DNA of 37,312 bases, from positions 1 through 37,312 of the forward strand of contig CAMVLN010000003.1 in assembly GCA_947168325.1 (NCBI GenBank). Reading direction: 5' to 3'. The DNA is from an uncultured Elusimicrobia bacterium (GTDB lineage Bacteria; Elusimicrobiota; Endomicrobiia; Endomicrobiales; Endomicrobiaceae). The position numbers and the translations under genes were made by a program. The notes beneath the pieces were generated by a model, which was not told the origin of the DNA, did no database searches, and saw only the letters and a list, made by a program, of their open reading frames with translations. Shown here piece after piece: positions 35,801-37,312 of this stretch (its first letter is position 1; each line of letters begins with the position of its first letter).

Positions 35801-37312
35801 TTTATGTCGGCTCCTTTTTTAATAAAATTGTCAATGGATTCTTTTACATATTTAAGTTGAGGTGCTCCTTCTTTTTTTATCTCACTTATATCAACATTTT
35901 TATTAATGCCTACATGACCTTCTTTTATATTCTTTACATATTTTTCTAACCTTTCTTCATACTCATCATTAGTTTCCTCATTTTCTTTTTTTGTAAAATA
36001 AAGTTTTAATTGTGCTACAAGCTGACTTTCTGATAGCTTTGTGTTGATATATTTACCATAAAACCTTTGCATAACAACAAATTCTTCTAATTCCTTTTGT
36101 TCTTCATCAGATAGCTTTCCTATAAGCTCATTCTTATTTTTTTTCTTTATAATTTTCCCAAGCCATAGAAAAAATATAGGTATTGTGACAACAAGAATAA
36201 CACTAATGATTAAGACAATAAGATACATTGTTGCATAATCTTGTGAAAACTCATCTTGAATTGCTTTTCGTATATTTAAGATAGTTATCTCTTTACCCTC
36301 ATAGTATATTTTTATACTCTTACCTTTATATTTAAACTCAAAAAACATACGACCGTCATTGTCTTTTTTATATTCTATATCCGTTAAATATTTATCATAT
36401 TCTGATAAATTTTCTATACTTTTTGCTAAGTTTTTTAAATTTTTAGAATTACTATTAGCATCAAATATGTATATTGTTATAGATACCCCTTTGTATTTTA
36501 CTTCTATGTATTCATATCCGTTCTCATCTTTTTTTATATCTCGCCATGTATATTTGTTGTCATCACCATCTTTAAAAGCTTCATTTATGTCCTCAATTAC
36601 TTCATACTTTTTTTTCACATCTGCTACAGTTATTGCTGTTTTATTAAAATATATTGTCTCTTCTATTGTCTCTTCTTTATATTTATAATTAAATTTAAAC
36701 ACACCATACCCTTCATTTGTTGTAGTATATTCTAAGTTTGTTATATCTTCATCCTCAGACAAATTGTTAATGCTTGTCAACAAGTTTTCCAAAACTTTTA
36801 TATCATTTAATGTCCCAACTTTATTATATAAATAATGATTAAAAGTTACATTTTTATATTTTATTGTTATAAATTGTGCACCGTTTTTATCTGTTTGTAT
36901 AGCGCTTTGTGTATACTCCTTATCACCAATGGTATCATCTAGTAGTTTTAATATTTTTGCTATTTCTTTATAATCCTTAAAACGACTATTTAAAGTACCA
37001 TCTTTATTATATAAATAATGTTCAAAAATCTTTCCATCTATTTTTATTTCTATATATGGAATATATTTCCCATCCATTTTTTTCAACTTAACTTCTGATA
37101 CTTCAGCATCCTTATACTTTTCTTTAATACTTTCTATAAATTCGTTTAATCCGTTTATTTCTTCTTTTATATCATCTGCTGTTATTACTTCGTTATTAAA
37201 AGGTATTGTCCTTTCTTTACCTTTATAATAAAATTTAAACACAACATATCCTTCATCTGTTGTAGTATATTCTAAGTTTGTTATATCTTCATCCTCAGAC
37301 AAATTGTTAATG
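19069..37312 (-). CDS. Giant multidomain membrane protein with GT2-like core and two Cys-peptidase-like domains (partial)
   Basis: One unbroken frame of at least 6080 codons (about 0.7 MDa) ends at 19069 and is still open at the right edge; the apparent start at 37302 is a TTG inside a repeat (INNLSEDED), so the true N-terminus lies outside. From its N-terminal side: 180-residue beta-rich repeats (36.3-37.3 kb); one membrane helix (36.15-36.23 kb); Lys/Glu-rich low-complexity sequence with minisatellites; a multi-helix membrane block (32.2-32.9 kb); a GT2-like segment (30.2-31.1 kb); further helices (29.4-30.1 kb); Cys/His/Asp domain 1 (~28.5-28.95 kb); coiled-coil and module array (22-28 kb); Cys/His/Asp domain 2 (~21.0-21.6 kb); an alpha/beta C-terminal block (19.07-20.8 kb). 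Large Elusimicrobiota/Omnitrophota proteins have comparable layouts from memory. Coding is certain, function inferred. No neighbouring gene overlaps it, and a strong terminator follows. Confidence 0.95.
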   Translation of the reverse strand, partial: INNLSEDEDITNLEYTTTDEGYVVFKFYYKGKERTIPFNNEVITADDIKEEINGLNEFIESIKEKYKDAEVSEVKLKKMDGKYIPYIEIKIDGKIFEHYLYNKDGTLNSRFKDYKEIAKILKLLDDTIGDKEYTQSAIQTDKNGAQFITIKYKNVTFNHYLYNKVGTLNDIKVLENLLTSINNLSEDEDITNLEYTTTNEGYGVFKFNYKYKEETIEETIYFNKTAITVADVKKKYEVIEDINEAFKDGDDNKYTWRDIKKDENGYEYIEVKYKGVSITIYIFDANSNSKNLKNLAKSIENLSEYDKYLTDIEYKKDNDGRMFFEFKYKGKSIKIYYEGKEITILNIRKAIQDEFSQDYATMYLIVLIISVILVVTIPIFFLWLGKIIKKKNKNELIGKLSDEEQKELEEFVVMQRFYGKYINTKLSESQLVAQLKLYFTKKENEETNDEYEERLEKYVKNIKEGHVGINKNVDISEIKKEGAPQLKYVKESIDNFIKKGADIKSYKLKDNINDTVVKTSINDKNRFVIGIEYIIKNGILEPRKILEIIKKNEENNKSKNEDEENNKSKNEDEENNKSKNEDEENNKSKNEDEENNKSKNEDEENNKSKKEKEGIKAPNGIQLEQIMNSIKIEVEKNFLNKITDNNASDDDIKEALNKLLPTEAATALKALVNNKIVTIQELKIYAQEFFGYVQAANEDTQYIQGSNEIRNDSLSVFGKYISWKKIVKPQCTEIENILPESYSNIIGKRHIKADGISITNEIKQQALEQFWSSFVMAPIVIRTKSKKNKINKEEDYNEDSLLKKDDFDNLDYSFQDRGLETMDFQNIKEFILFKILAQNPSVIAMSAMSNDKDFKMTKTLLGGFADFDDKTKDKSKEALSFGEYSSLLTPTYYFIRRILDSAEELKNNGTSYNEIKQDVQTKIINAINFFRIISKSIDFYMQEVKGRKKETQMAMSIDDVFFEGAAERLFTDLAIRKVDLFNIKVGDFAMYMPETYKKIRDYIRDKDKQNNNNRKKDSSLIKESSLIKESSLISKNEKSNNDILGTSNIINAEIFQSLMINNNGDNNSSEKVNFNNIDVERNSEKFIDVIGILSIIFADKYNDKSIKNAKNNLKFAMDISAALRADTNRFMLQDAIEGYILTDDKTNIQQEKEKIIEQVKNFKGSNSDTWIKIVNYLRGKTNEQNFKYVKDIKELENDYEVYEIALILIREYEFSSDKKDYFKKNNNDVFVNKKFRELVEKAKEFETIFGDLKEKFSKLLEENFIIDENNKVYGSYYKKQISNMNKDFPDYYSIYKKLDGGVTDRESAAMKLCILKYKGFSKLNSKVDKAKIKWWTRKYGRSDSDKKTLSPEDKDIFKQYLRNYYDLYSKAVGRNVGTNIYDYNKGEKGEKGEKDSVLKKQNEEYVQKLKAFEYRYRDSLRNYLGTQSNFNTDRVKGEYVQAQGWFSKLRITWNLVTSKTLKVLFGGSTYFNIRTGGQKVILWTLRVLLLLLSGFCGFLAFGNFGFLYTLSTASKTLFLYIMMTFFVLAWLLPKYVAGKSSKTFSKVYMCIIVVIFSIFFGGVIGGSFLQSLIFSKWLWLDFIKLFVTVLILIVSAPISFQAIWNIGGAFLAQHRIIADAPSGMATRKAVFDMVQFTVILLAILATISFPFTSMHNILNINIAAFWKGVILFLIFLGATIGLILGLKALGIWFFKTSYDKKGWPKAIKARFDEFDEVEKNGSFLPDGRSWKDEMIRFIKNCKDMTEEEREGFLIYIKTGEGEIPWVENYVARKYIIKTIETFAAKKPQGFGWDGNPRTVTNIMAGAGETFETGSELSSKKSSSDLGTTVMGRIARERKTAWENVLKDAKENIERVKNKILPLYYGKKTYEAIKKDFEKMEESVNTLLNTESLDTYKFPVLETEVGNKLFYKYVISEINKLINEIRSNDSQVVRGMAVEIFQYHVSYAKTYCEYEYLDALDFVGKHYEAVKIAYEEYKDILEDCGVNDYGNAQADNVINQIQSKVNAIIKQRESGKISKEDVLFIDKLFSSGLFVETDENNKYIVNKDAIKHVLNFLKKYESINNRVKEKHSFILFEGIMPDHIKLGTNGRIVELADEVTKKGIIKDLQAACQNGDNRSKKFAKEFLAKIQDCQGKTLAQYAKEICDFREEHATEFIYFVQTNHIDPLYWEGKFGFIRMMKQTNDLIRIGIYFPWKLKRDQVWTPSGKNVNLVYNMAEFVGCVMFLHDALNSLLYGQEIFDGTMASHFVIALIENGVAVLNPPMLVPGAEPGNYSAYAYGSSQEAWINVTQRGFSIFLTFYGKGTGYYYLVMGIVHTGEDSYSFIMYRSLSNLVRRYKGAKKDSDKIDRKSVTTTYRTLLWQRPASYSAPTEQRYLWNVLLYYIEGTARDANFADSSLGYDVKVINSMMWQHYLNIPFARFILLFFPILTLFTSYTFAFIPILFVVILMIMLMQSSSFSSLPYNSSLSDGVSGFFTFFVNIFKFLPYFSSMSGTIYQGFDQGLQQKFNFTPTTKGLERTTKSVDEMNEDYKKTIKFGFRIFLGVATAVVIFVIILWKLASSWSTTEIVLAVVGFFVSNIFIMATALANMTGMNVFRASNKGGKISGSDVGVFYGKVLLLFLASPIMLLLFIFDILFAYILKTEIRPGKLFWDWFLDWLENKDSTIESKTSIYEWLQVMTDERFQELKVLIEQNSDLILKDFLECLGNDKDLKEKIVKFFNKQNSNKQNSNKQNSKTNKQIENDVDEALRELEKYLRTKITSDEAFKNKKDIEEEVRKQKIKTIAFLNIYIDEIINNGNDVINCATKVVNNVVKGSKELYQISLTMFLKDIATGVFSKKANQDKFLLNKNLLSSMFAIKEYLNKNLKDNNSNKIYHGYRIKNFKTLINLIEKDEIIVRLNRGHFVTIKKLEKENDDDEDKYVVVDSQGELKKTETELVGYLMGDNEQNLIEESEKASVEEKEKDSVEENEKDSVKESEKDSVEESEKASVEENEKGGGFPIEVLIKENKGKYNNNIERLSEDDMKGLLGSGPTDLSQSSLLESLDTNNTMKMIEVMTTVIAKSNNKQYKNKANAILVQRTREAYDKIKKDEQDKKDKTEKDKKDEQKNKQENEQDETKYKEYENILKIDKFFNEKENDIKDINSFFKKINVVNKDKDKDKIKKAIEYRIEKIKQEQKITTASYNELLTSQFKNKKLDTTIGTQSYTVDAMKSAYSQYSQMFKNKRKNKYEMYDEGLIGEQDLVIYMLDEIDKTNETDKEKLHRRRNRLILFLTMKIKIEEELKKLEDELTNLNIDKKDIALFIKDRKALLKQSFRAQDLKKYNGDFKFLENFIEQEFNKKDKEKEGNIISKIQDYFINNILSLNNKNFSKALLDSHYPLDKEKGANYTYILLTLFEHFLQKDYTIVDLMKIFNEAKLMELFNLIKRAHTQVLTQINQDMMAKNNKDNIYAGVNQTEQRFLARIRLEYLKRIIDDLSSMILKPFPTKLNHKYPDKLIDNVNKYFEENKMELLLKGQEEEEKNLFEKLKKYLKGEKYNEDLLEKDLEKALKSMKEYEVNKEELCYLQVENGENKEISLKYPFKQKYGDKFISELNKKFKNTDILYIQIEQLRDQLIDQLNQLQKSKKEKSGESEKSGESEKSGESEESEESESNISNEESIEQLIIKKVDKVDLKDFIDFLEKDVKNKYDSLRAGNDSSVDENNVVVKISFENGQEGPEELKVPEVQEKKPNFKLEFGQKVKTVSLPISLEENFTEQYINNITNVIENVNSKIEQYYSDFTKQQKLESYNLDDFTLLEKNSIKKYEKEMIDMCSNLQISKEIKQEIVTNVEKELKVFKNFQYYQYTITKSEGSEKGNTIKHLSLPKIKFVIKPVITVDMDLQLERHVKGKAFEQIKKLFFSKSVEASKLSDFYKSVEKELTNQKIDGFYSKYSVTEPLKNFYEKGARDQFKTKEVAINTKLQKSNLTHVKFENIKIRINIKNGEPKKQEKQQEPEPEKQEIPKQQFEFKLVDETIQINGYHSKYFIEELNSIIEEKYKDLLKELEKNKSDKEKITELLNNFEQNFEQYIEKELKQELERRLSKKNIPIEFANYWVTGLLTGNMMTKEAWIKECWNNFVESKALEDIKQKIKNNFTEITNSLNNSLNSSSLNNANKTIDIYKISCIGKGIISTKTKKLTKVFDENLVNYWNDWNDKESNYFDIEYDSKQDQFMLAKNSSKKEKIFSDLERQYDKKEVASFKQEFDKNIENILNPFNKGEEIEEYCAGFGLLYMDTKDLSIEEKIKHRKKYLKGIKLLFKNPQQPIIEKPKPEPQPQPQTEEISLRWIDEIKLTYNYDDKVIALVNLWLQGSFGTGNLFTDGYFQEYRWEKDKNWNKDKDDSGHFITIHKNKEGKVYNKYKKKYSGNNVGKYLEEVIFGDDFKEFIYNNMHGVTREQLSDSSFEILKQELLKNYKNNLILSEGKYKKHFQENSAFQKAVKSKKLNENSWNKIKMFRFYLIFTNGEMPLPQKLQYSNGQTYIRNIQLEEHIDDGIFDKVNKAFAKGNIKTVKEIKKLMKKIEEKDSTEAYNVILQEFVFSSVLKNSKDIEQIIVSALLKKLKELNLKDLKENDKIQFKFINKEKEVEKEVEKKVNYKVGCETKIEEVVITDNDNYYESFNIAELNMEMKTLCNNFVREIKRTSYTEQTIKQTLEKQFRNYKEDIVKKYEEKYKEYDKKFGNNKNLLLLSDNPGVVATLNQLLEDYITNITNITNIINTNPNNKNLQVQVPQIVFEIKKESNNVVFEKEITGEDIFKLTYNYGKMTDLANEYLRKNPVDVSLFTSIYGFNGNEDNGSNLVLNNLKDHLAKEMGNTFNEKIFDTYFQKDFLKQYESHYQAWVISYNKSVSNYKNNIDMKIFITLKNGTQPIIVTYGNITFTNTNGSWSMEFAFDIDKREQFFSEVVDYLNANYNNLKMKDISNTKGQIKQDISNFGGIINEENKTYLFLRIDDLDTYAKYLFDKQIPQDFKELNGISSFGSIKFLKPKYKLITKPIKTKKFEYLRETVYTTPKTDKEKFKFGYEVKQHYFHVGQGDRQKITGLQILLKKRFNKVQAELSQYNDKKVGDTDITKIEKILQKYQEDIKNILVTAGYSYSDSEYPAFHYNKTSDVHSYEIKDKHNRPLSNNFFVIVYLIKVEAAIGNNNLNLINLVNNDKYGTIYKQNMVNSQNIAASKYDQILAELSPYDSSAKQHLAKAIESSGGDKDSIIKILYKFFIIEQHDIKDIINCATYAIKKVIQNKTIEEVALLILYKLIAKGVFNKKEQLSIDDSDIKFTSMKVIRDIINKNRKKNKAEVNVYKIDSNNIDKMITKMKEADTAILYLPKNVLANRNQSHFVTIEKRKKGSNSYGYAENAYIKKEYNNTKNKNPKKSILKMPEVYEYIVYDQNEGNKKYTSEDFIKYLKDNAVENGRIIMLCTSDLSKIGTVMDEKEMDKIKGAEVRNTKYEKNIPTTLYSKEEYPSQQRYKKICPIPVMILKDAQGNTIRDSKGKMVQIKASAWYDVEKKEIAFRFIGTSKKTYEEIVRKEWKEKTEEKILKVLTSLLMDRLQIDEVIRENLKEISGGEYDANKFEFKKIRRKNKEELKALKYTDEEIEDMLAEVVTANTNVGLKDAELAVFERMREKDIKRECKLLRRAGVSKVVLKKGDINKFTKWQINEISEAGLHPVIGISKDTTKEEIKRYIGNKKVNGFRLLEEGIDYKVIELIKESGKEISYKIGKSNIGNIARIDSEFKNKVIFVVEAKEIKEDNEAMIKQIKELATQGRISLYLESDEEDNFKKVTELVEKIFGKGAKATKTMISVGKAVVGNSFGKLFKKDIATISFSEGYEIGYEEIFSKGSYKGEVSPEEVVNTLKGLLSDNNMSIKTIKEEYEIGKLEKILTPEFELKIRAIMEDKGIEGEDKVVALRQYVIGSLVAYVEKNIGRFYKEPVDMATMNIEVKKQIVYRIIRALVNGYSVEDISEAIQKVEIGKVKTTTLADMVKEVLEGKVSQEIAQQWNKTDMLFIGSVAESDFENIKVLLEDNIKPVNKMSQMTVDVLKGMRATLSAA
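20940..21590 (-). other. Papain-like Cys/His/Asp domain, copy 2 (in giant protein)
   Basis: Contains IINCATYAIKK (Cys codon 21529-21531), SHFVTIEK (His codon 21211-21213) and YIVYDQNEG (Asp codon 21058-21060). The order Cys, His, Asp with H-F-V-T and V-x-D contexts is that of C39-like and related papain-fold peptidases. IAKGVFNKK after the Cys helix matches IATGVFSKK in copy 1. Compared with copy 1 there is an extra ~29 residues between His and Asp. Confidence 0.6.
26368..26440 (-). repeat. In-frame 18-bp repeats (EKSGES)
   Basis: Three or more copies of an 18-bp unit encoding EKSGES, followed by ESEESE variants, form a Ser/Glu-rich linker inside the giant protein. All units are multiples of 3. 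Confidence 0.85.
28332..28472 (-). repeat. In-frame 24-bp repeats (EKDSVEEN type)
   Basis: Five to six copies of a 24-bp unit encoding variants of EK(D/A)SVEE(N/S) lie immediately C-terminal to Cys/His/Asp domain 1. Copies differ by one or two codons, so the array is older than the 30-bp array at 35.5 kb. Confidence 0.88.
28500..28960 (-). other. Papain-like Cys/His/Asp domain, copy 1 (in giant protein)
   Basis: Contains VINCATKVVNN (Cys codon 28906-28908), RGHFVTIKK (His codon 28609-28611) and YVVVDSQGE (Asp codon 28543-28545). Cys-His spacing is 99 residues, against 106 in copy 2. It follows directly on the membrane/GT2-like part and precedes the Lys/Glu-rich region. Catalysis is inferred from the triad pattern only. 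Confidence 0.6.
29110..29157 (-). repeat. In-frame 15-bp repeats (SNKQN)
   Basis: Three near-identical copies of the 15-bp unit encoding SNKQN in a linker between the last membrane helix of the GT2-like module and Cys/His/Asp domain 1. Confidence 0.85.
29390..32890 (-). other. Membrane-embedded GT2-like glycosyltransferase module (in giant protein)
   Basis: About six hydrophobic segments (32.2-32.9 kb) precede a soluble region with FYGKGTGYYYLVMG (GKGTG codons 30397-30411), HTGEDSYSFIMYRSL (TGED codons 30355-30366) and TEQRYLW (30184-30204), then at least four helices (30.07-29.39 kb). This order matches the processive GT2 pattern of a Gly-rich acceptor loop, a (T)ED motif and a QxxRW-type motif followed by a membrane channel. 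The metal-binding DxD is not clearly identified, so the call stays tentative. Confidence 0.5.
34213..34266 (-). repeat. In-frame 18-bp repeats (SSLIKE)
   Basis: Three copies of an 18-bp unit encoding SSLIKE in a polar region N-terminal to the membrane block. Confidence 0.85.
35483..35656 (-). repeat. Perfect 30-bp minisatellite (EENNKSKNED)
   Basis: Five full copies and one of 24 bp, in register at 35483, 35513, 35543, 35573, 35603 and 35633, with no visible mismatch between copies. Each adds EENNKSKNED to a charged spacer of the giant protein. Length changes would keep the frame. Confidence 0.95.
36691..37312 (-). repeat. 540-bp tandem duplication at the right edge (giant protein N-side)
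   Basis: Bases 36721-36772 are identical to 37261-37312 (exact offset 540), and the preceding 30 bp differ at only three positions. At protein level the 180-residue unit contains a LSEDEDITNLEY module and a second module ending HYLYNK.GTLN; more diverged copies follow towards the membrane helix. The repeat runs off the window. Confidence 0.92.

Noticed and set aside
37300..37302. TTG as the start codon of the giant protein
   Set aside because: The codon lies within a repeated sequence (INNLSEDED) whose second copy is internal, and the frame remains open to the window edge, so it encodes Leu inside a longer protein.

Overview
The window is A+T-rich bacterial DNA. Almost every gene is on the minus strand; the exceptions are one flavodoxin-ferredoxin/SemiSWEET pair and one decayed regulator. 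Gram-negative envelope features (an OmpA-type porin, lipoproteins, exported binding proteins), compact cofactor and amino-acid biosynthesis genes, and giant purine-rich, lysine/glutamate-rich ORFs point to an Elusimicrobiota-like (perhaps Endomicrobia-like) organism. That placement is inferred from gene style and recalled family distribution; no marker gene is present.

Layout: (1) 1-1253 is the 5' end of a second giant-type gene that runs off the left edge. Its exported N-terminal domain has an IQDLH...Q motif reminiscent of ChaN/TraB-type domains. (2) 1454-7463 is housekeeping: hisG with a CvpA-like membrane protein and a DUF1015 protein in one operon, then nadB, then panB-panC. (3) 7691-12834 is an envelope cluster: a beta-barrel/OmpA fusion porin, two related secreted proteins with galactose-binding-like (CBM-like) folds, a DUF5683 protein and a small Ig-like lipoprotein. 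A strong near-leaderless promoter lies at one end, a clear terminator at the other and a long hairpin in between. (4) 13101-16301 looks like an acquired metabolic cassette: an exported alpha/beta hydrolase with a Cys nucleophile, a sugar O-acetyltransferase, the remnant of a LysR regulator, an EFR1-type flavodoxin/ferredoxin and a SemiSWEET transporter. (5) 16337-18464 holds an M20 amidohydrolase and NAD(P)H-hydrate dehydratase. (6) 18465-19068 is intergenic, with a 104-bp tandem array of two palindromic elements and a bidirectional terminator.

(7) 19069 to the right edge (37312) is a single uninterrupted minus-strand ORF of at least 6080 codons whose N-terminus lies outside the window. Read from its N-terminal side it contains: tandem 180-residue beta-rich modules, one membrane helix, low-complexity in-frame minisatellites, a large multi-helix membrane domain, a segment resembling a processive family-2 glycosyltransferase (GKGTG, TGED and EQRYLW motifs) with more membrane helices, a papain-like Cys/His/Asp domain, a long array of diverged modules with Pro/Gln/Glu linkers, a second copy of the Cys/His/Asp domain, and a conserved-looking alpha/beta C-terminal block. 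This protein is the most notable object here. A reasonable hypothesis is a membrane-anchored, possibly self-processing giant glycosyltransferase polyprotein, with the left-edge gene as a second member of the same class of giant proteins.
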